A DNA stretch of 9,685 nt from assembly GCA_028820215.1 (NCBI GenBank), contig JAPPKD010000104.1:1-9685 (forward strand). Direction: 5' to 3'. Positions 1-6,653 of the stretch are shown here, one piece after another (positions within the stretch are counted from its first letter, which is position 1; the number at the start of each line of letters is the position of its first letter). The position numbers and the translations under genes were made by a program. The notes under the pieces are model-generated. The model searched no databases. It saw only the letters and a program-made list of their open reading frames with translations, and was not told the origin of the DNA. Origin of the DNA: Spirochaetaceae bacterium. GTDB lineage: Bacteria > Spirochaetota > Spirochaetia > SZUA-6 > Bin103.

Positions 1-884
1 TCGCACCCGCTAGGGAATGACGCCTTCTCACGGCGCACCGAATAACCCGGGCTGAGCCCTGTGAGCACCGCAAAATGGCACTGCTCGCGCGCCGAAATGC
101 CGAGATGGAGGGATTCTACGACTTCCTGGCGGAAGATAAGCCGTCCGTCCTTCCGTAGAGACTCGAAGTGCGCGACGATCTGCGGCAGTTTGGGCCAGAT
201 GACTGATAGCGCCCGACCTGGGGATGAAGCAGTAGGCGCCGGTTCTGAAGGTTGGCGCTGCTCCACCGAGATTTCATATAGGATCTCCGGCAGCATCATA
301 CGTCGGGCCACGGCGTTCCAGTCGGAGCGATCCACCACGGGGCCGATGGCCGCGTCCAACTGGTCGAGAATGAACCGGCACGCTTTGGCATCCCATACGG
401 TTCCTTGGCCTCGCAGAACTTTATATAGTCGCTCTTTCCTCCCGGAGCTGCGGTGAGTCGTGAAGTCGTGCGGGAAGAGTGCAGCGAACGTGCGCGTCGT
501 CTTGACGTGCGGTCCGGCCGGGCGGTCCCCCCGCACGCGGTTGAATGTCTCGGCTATGTGCGCATCCAGCCGTTCGGCTCTCACCTGCGGATCTTTCGGA
601 AGATCGCCATTGGTCAGTTCGCGGAACCACCGGCGAAACTCAGGATCGGCGAGAGCTGCTTTCACGTCCTTGTCGGCGTCGCGGTCTAGATCGTAGAGCG
701 GATTTTCGTCCCAGATGCGGAGCAGGAAGGCCTCGCTTTCCCGCTCTTCGGCGGAAGAATCCCAAACCTCTCGCAGGAATCTGGCGGTGCTCGCGACCTT
801 CTGCGGATCCCGGTCGAGCCGCCGTTCGGCTTCGTGACAGGAATTTCGCAGCCCCTCCGGGGTCGTCATGTCGAACATCGCCAT
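1..884 (-). CDS. Unrecognised large protein, N-terminal part (gene runs off the left edge)
   Basis: The minus-strand frame is open from an ATG at 884 to the window edge without a stop, giving 294 N-terminal residues. A GGGAG ribosome site lies 6 nt before the ATG, which decides the start. The protein begins MAMFDMTTPEGLRNSCHEA and is soluble, highly charged and probably helical. I see no signal peptide or membrane segment. Tryptophans sit at intervals (DPEFRRWFRELT, VVDRSDWNAVARR), and there is a LFPHDFTTHRSSGRKERLYK stretch near the middle. I do not recognise the family. The LFP-DFTT stretch loosely recalls regions N-terminal to the GTPase domain in McrB-type restriction ATPases, but no Walker motif lies within the visible part, so this is only a guess. 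It starts 59 nt after the preceding same-strand gene and may be co-transcribed. The even codon use, the good ribosome site and the length without a stop make the coding call firm. Confidence 0.8.
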   Translation of the reverse strand, partial: MAMFDMTTPEGLRNSCHEAERRLDRDPQKVASTARFLREVWDSSAEERESEAFLLRIWDENPLYDLDRDADKDVKAALADPEFRRWFRELTNGDLPKDPQVRAERLDAHIAETFNRVRGDRPAGPHVKTTRTFAALFPHDFTTHRSSGRKERLYKVLRGQGTVWDAKACRFILDQLDAAIGPVVDRSDWNAVARRMMLPEILYEISVEQRQPSEPAPTASSPGRALSVIWPKLPQIVAHFESLRKDGRLIFRQEVVESLHLGISAREQCHFAVLTGLSPGYSVRREKASFPSGC

Positions 885-943
885 AGCGCTCTCCCTCGCC
901 CTGGGGATTGTGGGCCTCCCGCCGGGGCACTTTGTCGCCTATT

Positions 944-1330
944 CTATCCCCTTGATGTGCTCACACACTTCACATCCTCGTCTCGACCAAGTGATGCGCG
1001 CCGCTCCGCGACTTCTCTCAGCGGCAGTTCGAGATCGGCCTCCAAGTCGCCGTGCTCCTCGACGAAGCTGTCCCTCAGCATCCAGATGGTCGAACCCGCG
1101 CCATCCTCCGGCACCACCGGTTGCAGCGTGTCGATTGTCCCCTCAAGCCGCGCGACCCTGTGATCGACGGCCGCGACCTGATCGGCGATTCGCTGATCCG
1201 CGTCGGCGAGCCTGCGAAAGCCGGAGACTACCGCCACGGTGCCGGCGACCCCCACGGCGAGGATGGCGACGACGATCCATTCGGCTGTCACGACCGGCAC
1301 ACGGTGCGCGTCTCCGCATGGTCGCGTCAA
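944..1330 (-). CDS. Small single-pass membrane protein with coiled coil
   Basis: The frame encodes up to 128 residues. A hydrophobic helix (VVAILAVGVAGTVAVV, about residues 20-35) is followed by a heptad-like segment, LADADQRIADQVAAVDHRVARLEG, and then a charged tail. It resembles the many short bacterial proteins with an N-terminal anchor and a C-terminal 'ARLEG' coiled coil, whose function is unknown. The most upstream start at 1330 is TTG, with no clear ribosome site. A GTG at 1291, giving VTAEWIVV, is a good alternative that would put the anchor at the very N terminus. The stop of gcvPB is only 15 nt upstream of the 1330 start, so the gene probably rides on the gcv transcript. The protein likely sits in the inner membrane with its coiled coil on one face, perhaps as a multimer. 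No catalytic residues are visible. Confidence 0.6.
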   Translation of the reverse strand: MTRPCGDAHRVPVVTAEWIVVAILAVGVAGTVAVVSGFRRLADADQRIADQVAAVDHRVARLEGTIDTLQPVVPEDGAGSTIWMLRDSFVEEHGDLEADLELPLREVAERRASLGRDEDVKCVSTSRG

Positions 1331-1345
1331 CTCCGCGGAGTTTAC

Positions 1346-2827
1346 TCAATCGTCCTGTTGCGGCCAGACCAGCACCGGCCGGCGGGCGGCGGTCGCCTCG
1401 TCGAGGCGGCCGATCGGCGTCGTGTGCGGGGCCGTGCGCACCAGTTCGGGGGTGTCCTCCGCCTCCGCCAGGATGGCGCGTACGGCCGCGACGAACCCGT
1501 CCAGAGTCGCCTTGGACTCGGTCTCCGTGGGCTCCACCATCAGCGCCTCGGGCACGATGAGCGGGAAATAGATGGTCGGCGGGTGGATGCCGTAGTCGAT
1601 CAGGCGCTTGGCGATATCCAGCGCGCGCACCCCGTGCTCCTGCGCCTGGCGGCGGGCGCTGAAGACCACCTCGTGCTTGCAGACGCGCGGATATGGCACC
1701 TCCAGCACGTCGGCCAGCGCGACCCGCACGTAGTTGGCGGCCACCACCGCCAGGCGGCTCATCGCGGCCAGCCCGTCGCCGCCCAGCGAGCGCAGGTAGG
1801 CGTAGCCGCGCACGGCGTTGTTGACGTTGCCGTAGAAGGCGCGTATGCGGCCGATCGAGTCGGGACGGTCGTGGTCGTGGAAGTACCGGTCTCCGTCGCG
1901 GCCCACCACGGGCGCCGGCAGGAAGCGCGCCAGCTCCCCGGTGACCGCGGTCGCGCCCGCTCCCGGGCCGCCGCCGCCGTGCGGGACGCTGAAGGTCTTG
2001 TGCAGGTTGAAGTGCAGGATGTCGGTGCCCAGGTCGCCGGGCTTGGCCACGCCGACCATGGCGTTCATGTTGGCGCCGTCCATGTAGACCAGGCCGCCGG
2101 CCTCGTGCACGGCGGCGGCGATGTCCGTGATGCGCTCCACGAACAGCCCCAGCGTGTTCGGGTTGGTGATCATCAGCCCGGCCACGCTGTCGTCGAGCGC
2201 GTCCCGAACGGCGTCGAAGTCGAGGTTGCCGTCCGCGCCGGTCGGCACGGTGCGCGACCGGTAGCCGGCCATGGCGGCGGTCGCCGGGTTGGTGCCGTGC
2301 GCGGAATCGGGCACCAGCATCGTCGTCCGCTGGGAGCCCTTCGCGTCATGGTAGGCGCGGATGACGAGCGCGCCGGTCAGCTCGCCGTGCGCGCCGGCCG
2401 ACGGCTGCAGGGACACGCCGGGAAATCCGGCGATCTCGCCCAGCCACTCCTGCAGCTCCCAGAGCAGGCGCAGCGCACCCTGCACCGTCGCCTCGTCCTG
2501 ATAGGGATGGATCAGCGCCAGCCCCGGCAGGTCGGCGATGCGGTCGTTGATCTTGGGGTTGTACTTCATGGTGCAGGAGCCGAGCGGATAGAAGCCCTGG
2601 TCGACCGAGAAGTTGCGCCGCGAGCTGTTGGTGAAGTGGCGCACGACCTCCGGCTCGGCGAGCTCCGGAAGGGGCAGCTCGGCGCGGCGCAGCTCCGCCG
2701 GCAACGCCTCGGCGCGCGGCACGTCCAGGGGCGGGAGCTGCACGCCGGTCCGTCCCGCGACCGAGCGCTCGAACAGCAGCGGCTGCTCCGGCAGCAGGGC
2801 AGCCCCGGACAGGCCGGCGGCGCTCAT
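1346..2827 (-). CDS. gcvPB: Glycine dehydrogenase (decarboxylating) subunit 2, P-protein beta
   Basis: This is the PLP-binding half of the two-subunit P-protein, 493 residues, the usual size. With GcvPA it decarboxylates glycine and transfers the aminomethyl group to the lipoyl arm of GcvH in the cytosol. The PLP lysine is K277 in FNLHKTFSVPHGGGGPG. Other family motifs are FYPLGSCTMKYNPKIND near residue 80, QPSAGAHGELTGAL near 141, DSAHGTNPA near 174 and MTNPNTLGLF-like LMITNPNTLGLF near 218. The frame is open further upstream, but that part overlaps gcvPA in another frame. The ATG at 2827 fits the family N terminus and overlaps the gcvPA stop as ATGA, a sign of translational coupling. The extra 40 residues before the conserved core are normal for the family. 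I see no damage. Confidence 0.97.
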   Translation of the reverse strand: MSAAGLSGAALLPEQPLLFERSVAGRTGVQLPPLDVPRAEALPAELRRAELPLPELAEPEVVRHFTNSSRRNFSVDQGFYPLGSCTMKYNPKINDRIADLPGLALIHPYQDEATVQGALRLLWELQEWLGEIAGFPGVSLQPSAGAHGELTGALVIRAYHDAKGSQRTTMLVPDSAHGTNPATAAMAGYRSRTVPTGADGNLDFDAVRDALDDSVAGLMITNPNTLGLFVERITDIAAAVHEAGGLVYMDGANMNAMVGVAKPGDLGTDILHFNLHKTFSVPHGGGGPGAGATAVTGELARFLPAPVVGRDGDRYFHDHDRPDSIGRIRAFYGNVNNAVRGYAYLRSLGGDGLAAMSRLAVVAANYVRVALADVLEVPYPRVCKHEVVFSARRQAQEHGVRALDIAKRLIDYGIHPPTIYFPLIVPEALMVEPTETESKATLDGFVAAVRAILAEAEDTPELVRTAPHTTPIGRLDEATAARRPVLVWPQQDD

Positions 2828-4176
2828 GCGACCGCCTCCGCCACGGCTGCCACCAGCCGGTCGATGTCGGCGCGGCTGTTGAGCTCCGTCGCGGTGAGCA
2901 GCCAGCAGCCGTCCAGGCCCAGGTCGAAGCGGCCCAGGTCGAGCCCGCCGACGATGCCGTGGTCGGCCCAGAGCCGCCGGTTCAGCTCGGCCGGCGCCAC
3001 CGGCGTGCGCACCGTCAGCTCGCGGAAGAACCGCCCGGAGAAGCGCGCTTCGACCCCCGGCACGCGCGCCAGCTCGGCGGCCAGGTAGTGGGAGCGGTGA
3101 TAGCACTGGTCGGCGACCTCGCGGAGCCCGGACGGGCCCAGTGCCGCCAGGTAGATGGCCACGGCGGTGGCGATCAGCGCCTCGTTGGTGCAGATGTTGC
3201 TGGTCGCCTTCTCGCGGCGGATGTCCTGCTCGCGCGGCTTGAGGGTCAGCACGAAGCCGCGCCGGCCGCGCTCGTCGCGGGCGATACCCGCCAGGCGGCC
3301 CGGCATCTGCCGGACGTTGCGCATGGAGGTGGCCAGCAGGCCCACGTAGGGGCCGCCGTAGAACAGCGGTATGCCGAGCGGCTGTCCCTCCGCGGTGGCG
3401 ATGTCGGCGCCCAGCTCGCCGGGCGGGCGCAGCACCGCCTGCGCGACCGGGTCCGCCGACACCACCGCCAGCGCACCGGCCGCGTGGGCCCGCTCGCAGA
3501 GCTCCGCGACCGGCTCGATCACGCCCAGAAAGTTCGGGTAGGCAAGCAGCAGGGCGGCGATGTCGCCGCCGAGCGCCCGCTCCACCTCGCCGGGATCGGT
3601 ACGTCCCGACGCGCGGTCGAACGGGATGGTCACGATGCGGAGGCCCAGGCCGGACAGGTAGGTGGCAAGCACCTCGCGGTACTCGGGATGGACCGCCTGG
3701 CTGACCGCGAACGTCTCCCGGCCGCGGCTCAGCCGGGCGGCCATGAGCGCCGCCTCCGCCAGCGCGGTCGAGCCGTCGTACATCGACGCGTTGGCCACCT
3801 CCATGCCGAGCAGACGGGCGACCATCGTCTGGAACTCGAAGATGGTCTGCAGCGTCCCCTGGCTCACTTCCGGCTGGTAGGGCGTATAGGCGGTATACAG
3901 CTCGCTGCGGAATAGCAGGTGCGGGATCAGCGCCGGCGTGTAGTGGTGATAGGCGCCGGCGCCCAGAAAGCAGCTATGCCGGTCGAGCGCACTGTTCCGG
4001 TCGGACAGGTCGCGAAACGCGGCGGCCACCTCCGGCTCGCTCAGGCCGTCCGGCAGATCCAGTCGCGGGAACCGCTGCGCGTGCGGGACGTCGGTGAACA
4101 GCTCCTCGACGCTGGAGACGCCGATCGCCTGGAGCATCTCGGCGATCTCGGCGCCAGTGTGCGGAGCGTACTGCAC
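2824..4176 (-). CDS. gcvPA: Glycine dehydrogenase (decarboxylating) subunit 1, P-protein alpha
   Basis: This is the alpha half of the split P-protein, 450 residues, typical length. It shares the fold type I aminotransferase architecture but lacks the PLP lysine, and it pairs with GcvPB to form the active site. Family hallmarks are the N-terminal YAPHTGAEIAEMLQAIGV, the FLGAGAYHHYTPALIPHLL segment, YTPYQPEVSQGTLQTIFEFQ near residue 97, MEVANASMYDGSTALAEA near 125, and QPLGIPLFYGGPYVGLLA followed by RQMPGRLAG. The start codon is GTG at 4176, which matches the family N terminus. It lies 7 nt after the gcvH stop, and the gene ends in an ATGA overlap with gcvPB. The three genes H-PA-PB therefore form a tight translational unit. 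The sequence looks fully intact. Confidence 0.97.
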   Translation of the reverse strand: MQYAPHTGAEIAEMLQAIGVSSVEELFTDVPHAQRFPRLDLPDGLSEPEVAAAFRDLSDRNSALDRHSCFLGAGAYHHYTPALIPHLLFRSELYTAYTPYQPEVSQGTLQTIFEFQTMVARLLGMEVANASMYDGSTALAEAALMAARLSRGRETFAVSQAVHPEYREVLATYLSGLGLRIVTIPFDRASGRTDPGEVERALGGDIAALLLAYPNFLGVIEPVAELCERAHAAGALAVVSADPVAQAVLRPPGELGADIATAEGQPLGIPLFYGGPYVGLLATSMRNVRQMPGRLAGIARDERGRRGFVLTLKPREQDIRREKATSNICTNEALIATAVAIYLAALGPSGLREVADQCYHRSHYLAAELARVPGVEARFSGRFFRELTVRTPVAPAELNRRLWADHGIVGGLDLGRFDLGLDGCWLLTATELNSRADIDRLVAAVAEAVA

Positions 4177-4183
4177 GGCGGTA

Positions 4184-4570
4184 TCAGGCCGATTGGACGA
4201 GCTGGGCGTAGGCCTCCGCGTCCATGAGTTGCGGCTCCTCCACGTCCAGCCGGCTGGGCCGGACCGTGATGATCCAGCCGTCGCCGTACGGCGACTCGTT
4301 GACGAGCTGCGGCGCCGACTCCAGGCCGCCGTTCACGGCCACCACCTCGCCGGTCAGGGGCGCGAACAGATCGCTGGCAGCCTTGACGCTCTCGATCACG
4401 CCGAACGGGCTGCCCTGCGTGACCTGGCTGCCCACCTCGGGAAGCTCCACGTAGACCACGTCCCCCAGCTCGTGCTGGGCATGGTCGGTGATGCCGATCA
4501 CGACCAGATCGCCGTCCTGACGCGTCCATTCGTGCTCGGCGGTGTACCGCAGGTCCTTGGGGAACTCCAT
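4184..4570 (-). CDS. gcvH: Glycine cleavage system H-protein (lipoyl carrier)
   Basis: A 128-residue lipoyl-domain protein that shuttles the aminomethyl intermediate between P-, T- and L-proteins. The lipoylated lysine is K63 in [20 protein letters not shown]. The N-terminal [16 protein letters not shown], the [18 protein letters not shown] hairpin region and the [10 protein letters not shown] segment are classic. The ATG at 4570 gives the family-standard N terminus, so the start is secure. Upstream context is odd: the AT-rich sequence of the inserted segment begins at the base before the ATG. The nearest purine-rich ribosome-site-like sequence (AAGGA, 4588-4592) is 17 nt away, too far for normal use. 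The gene is separated from gcvT by about 2.1 kb of unrelated genes, while its 3' side keeps a 7-nt gap to gcvPA. The protein should be functional; its translation signal may be weak or rebuilt. Confidence 0.97.
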   Translation of the reverse strand: MEFPKDLRYTAEHEWTRQDGDLVVIGITDHAQHELGDVVYVELPEVGSQVTQGSPFGVIESVKAASDLFAPLTGEVVAVNGGLESAPQLVNESPYGDGWIITVRPSRLDVEEPQLMDAEAYAQLVQSA

Positions 4571-4771
4571 ATTATATATTAACGCTATCCTTCGTTAGCT
4601 CTGACGCGGAACCGGTCAGCCTTACACTCTTTCCGTTGCTCCGGTGAAGCTCCCGCCCGACGGCTGCAGATACAACTATCCTCAAACGTGATACCGGATA
4701 GCCGAATCCTCAACGGTACCATCACTGTTAGCTTCACTATTACATGCAATGCCTACGGCCAACCGATCCCG
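4571..4771 (-). other. 201-nt AT-rich spacer between lipase gene and gcvH
   Basis: This stretch separates the lipase-like gene from gcvH, and I find no convincing gene in it. It is clearly poorer in GC than the gcv genes. On the minus strand a perfect TATAAT (4576-4571) abuts the gcvH ATG. A promoter there would start transcription inside codon 2-3, so it is unlikely to serve the full gcvH, and no good -35 box lies 16-18 nt upstream. A short inverted repeat, TAACG/CGTTA (about 4579-4597), flanks the AAGGATAG sequence. It could be a small operator or chance. No terminator hairpin with a T-run follows the lipase stop, so read-through from the lipase gene into gcvH is possible. Confidence 0.4.
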
Positions 4772-5869
4772 TCACTGCTTCTCGACAACAACGCTTCCAA
4801 CATCGCCCCAGCACATACACAAAGACTCTTGCACTGCTCGAATGCCGTGACGTCGGCCCGCACGCCAAAGTGGATCGTTAGGATAATACACTACTTGCAC
4901 TCCCGCCTCTATCTGTCCGAGTATCGGACCCAAGAAATCCAGCCAGTCGCCATTAACCGTGTAATTGTGAAGTCGGTCGATGTTTGTATCGGTTCCATCC
5001 GGCAGACCCACAGCGTTGAACGCATACGCCTCGAATGTCCGATGGTAAGAGTTTGGGTGTTTGTGCTGGTCCGTAGCTACGAACTGAGCTACTGCCCCTC
5101 CCAAGGAATGCCCCACTACGGCGAAAGCATCGCTGATTACGTGACCAGATCGACTAATGAAGCTCACCACACGCGCTACTACGGGAAATACGCAGGAGTC
5201 GCCTCTCATTCCACTGTAAGATGCATGTAGCTGCTTAGCCACCCGCGCCAAATTCAAATCAGTGCCACGTATAAGAACGACGTTCTCACTGTGACCAGAC
5301 ACTGCAGAGTCGTTGGTTTCGACAACACGCTCTATGCTCGCGATCTCCACCTCTTCCTTAATCAAGGTACGCAAAATGCTCGGCAAAACGATCCGTACGT
5401 CAGGCACGATGAAGGACACGCTTCGGAAAACGGGGCCATCATCGTAGCCTATTGTCATGTCGCTCCGGACTAGCAATAGACTCACAGCTATCTCTGGCAT
5501 TACCATTTCACGTCGGCAAGAAAGGTGATACTGTCCACCGTCGTTCGTCTCTGAGTAAATTACTCCTGGGTAACCATCAAAGAGATTGACAAATTTCTGT
5601 TTTGATAGCAAGGCGCTAACTGGCTTCACCGTGACTTTATGATACGCTACTTGGGGCGGATCGATACGATAATCTCCTTCCTTACAAGATGTGCCGGGCG
5701 CGACCGTACGGCGGAATGCCCAGTGCTCAAGGAATGCGTATTCGAGCATCCCGGAAAAGAGAGCACGATTCGCGGACTGATTCATCGAATCCTTGCACGG
5801 AATCGCTGCCGCATTGGTGGCTACGGACAGAGCTAACGCTGCGAAGATCAGTGTTGTTTGCCTATTCAT
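4772..5869 (-). CDS. Secreted lipase-like alpha/beta hydrolase (class 3-like)
   Basis: The protein has 365 residues. An N-terminal signal peptide (MNRQTTLIFAALALSVATNA followed by AAIPC) predicts export by Sec with cleavage near residue 22. The cysteine at 25 follows a proline, so it is a poor lipobox. The nucleophile elbow VVGHSLGGA places the catalytic serine at 255, preceded by the VVLIRGTDLN strand (198-207) that carries the oxyanion turn in class 3 lipases. After an AYAFNAVGLP strand come D308 or D311 (NGDWLDFLG) and H341 (RRHGIRAV), in the order and spacing expected for Asp and His of the triad. Substrate is unknown: acylglycerol or phospholipid ester. The ATG at 5869 was chosen because it yields the signal peptide and has GAGG 5 nt upstream; the longer open frame overlaps the nuclease gene. 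It follows the nuclease stop by 28 nt, so the two are likely co-transcribed. Codon and base use are much less GC-biased than in gcv, suggesting transfer. Confidence 0.8.
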   Translation of the reverse strand: MNRQTTLIFAALALSVATNAAAIPCKDSMNQSANRALFSGMLEYAFLEHWAFRRTVAPGTSCKEGDYRIDPPQVAYHKVTVKPVSALLSKQKFVNLFDGYPGVIYSETNDGGQYHLSCRREMVMPEIAVSLLLVRSDMTIGYDDGPVFRSVSFIVPDVRIVLPSILRTLIKEEVEIASIERVVETNDSAVSGHSENVVLIRGTDLNLARVAKQLHASYSGMRGDSCVFPVVARVVSFISRSGHVISDAFAVVGHSLGGAVAQFVATDQHKHPNSYHRTFEAYAFNAVGLPDGTDTNIDRLHNYTVNGDWLDFLGPILGQIEAGVQVVYYPNDPLWRAGRRHGIRAVQESLCMCWGDVGSVVVEKQ

Positions 5870-5897
5870 GGAAACCTCATAGAGCCTATCTCCAGCG

Positions 5898-6413
5898 TTA
5901 CGTACTCCGATGCCGCCACCGCCGGGGATCGATGTGGACAGCATGGCCCCACATTCCCCGCTTGGCCTGACGCGCTTCCTGCTCGATATGTCTGTATCGG
6001 TCACTATATGCAGCGATCGCGGGTCCTTCCCGGACGAGCCATTCGCCGACATCCATGCCGTTGCAGGTTACGATCCCAACCGCACGCCCGAACTTGTCGT
6101 AGTCCTCAACTGTGACGTGAACCCGCCTGCCGCCGACCTCCCGGATCAAGGCGCTCTTCACACGCTTTCCGTGTCCGAACCAGTAGCCATCCCCGTGTTT
6201 CGCCACCTGCTCGAACTCGAGTGCGTCAAGACCGGCGACCCGTACTTCCTGACCGGATACGCGAGTCCCGTCGCGGTCATTGACATAGGCTTTCGCAGCG
6301 AGCGTGTCCGTGCGACGTCGCCTGCGCGGTCGCTTCCCGAATAGTCCCGGAGAAGAAAGCACAACGCCGCCGCGATGACGAGGAGGGCGGCCCAGAGGTT
6401 CCATTGTTCGCAT
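5898..6413 (-). CDS. Staphylococcal nuclease-like (thermonuclease) protein with disturbed N terminus
   Basis: The 171-residue frame carries one SNase domain (about residues 42-156), a calcium-dependent phosphodiesterase fold that cuts DNA and RNA. Equivalents of the catalytic set are all present: D48 (VNDRDGTRV, for SNase D21), R58, D63 and E66 in EVRVAGLDALE, and R110 in DYDKFGRAV. The C-terminal helix AYSDRYRHIEQEARQAKRGMWG is typical. The usual DAPE is DALE here. AGGAG lies 7 nt before the ATG at 6413, so that start is well supported. Yet residues 1-40 are arginine/proline-rich and unlike the family, while the next frame over the same bases reads QWNLWAALLVIAAALCFLLR, a convincing membrane anchor. 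Two compensating frameshifts, in the first codons and just before KAYV, would explain this. The nuclease may therefore have lost its anchor or be a decaying gene. It forms a pair with the downstream lipase gene. Confidence 0.75.
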   Translation of the reverse strand: MRTMEPLGRPPRHRGGVVLSSPGLFGKRPRRRRRTDTLAAKAYVNDRDGTRVSGQEVRVAGLDALEFEQVAKHGDGYWFGHGKRVKSALIREVGGRRVHVTVEDYDKFGRAVGIVTCNGMDVGEWLVREGPAIAAYSDRYRHIEQEARQAKRGMWGHAVHIDPRRWRHRST

Positions 6414-6420
6414 TACCCCG

Positions 6421-6425
6421 CTCCT
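6421..6425 (-). promoter_or_regulatory. Ribosome binding site of the nuclease gene
   Basis: On the minus strand AGGAG sits 7 nt before the ATG at 6413. It fixes that ATG as the start even though the N-terminal reading frame that follows looks disrupted. Confidence 0.6.
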
Positions 6426-6474
6426 ATCGGCTACTCACTTCGACCAACTCATTTGGCGAGAATCCGCTGCTACC

Positions 6475-6615
6475 TTACCAGACTGCCGCCGCCCGGTGAA
6501 ATCGACAACGAGCGGATGGCTTGTGCATACAGCCGGCCTCACGAAGCCATTCGCTCATGCTCAACAGGTCCCCTTGGCCGCGATCTTGGTCATCCATACT
6601 ACCAAGCTGCCTCAT
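6475..6615 (-). CDS. Possible 46-residue small protein after gcvT
   Basis: The frame starts MRQLGSMDDQDRGQGDLL and ends FHRAAAVW. It lies 38 nt after the gcvT stop, with AGGAG 9 nt before the ATG. The product is hydrophilic with no recognisable motif. An alternative reading is that the AGGAG-ATG pair is what remains of the original gcvH translation start before the hydrolase segment came in, so the frame would be accidental. The rest of the 240-nt gap between the nuclease start and the gcvT stop (6414-6653) shows only the nuclease ribosome site and no clear terminator. Confidence 0.25.
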   Translation of the reverse strand: MRQLGSMDDQDRGQGDLLSMSEWLREAGCMHKPSARCRFHRAAAVW

Positions 6616-6653
6616 GGTTACATGCTCCTGATACGGTACAGTGGCGAGGAGAA

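Noticed and set aside
61..930. Short open frames on both strands (61-456, 453-689, 545-886, 421-630, 640-930)
   Set aside because: All are shadows of the continuous minus-strand frame 884-1, which has a good ribosome site and sensible composition.
1052..3088. 678-residue plus-strand open frame
   Set aside because: Arg/His/Val-rich shadow of gcvPB and of the gcvPA 3' end, produced by GC-biased third positions; no family motif.
2959..3915. 318-residue plus-strand open frame
   Set aside because: Antisense shadow of gcvPA with low-complexity composition.
4688..6344. Plus-strand open frames 4688-5230 and 5910-6344
   Set aside because: Antisense to the lipase and nuclease genes, whose catalytic motifs identify the real frames.
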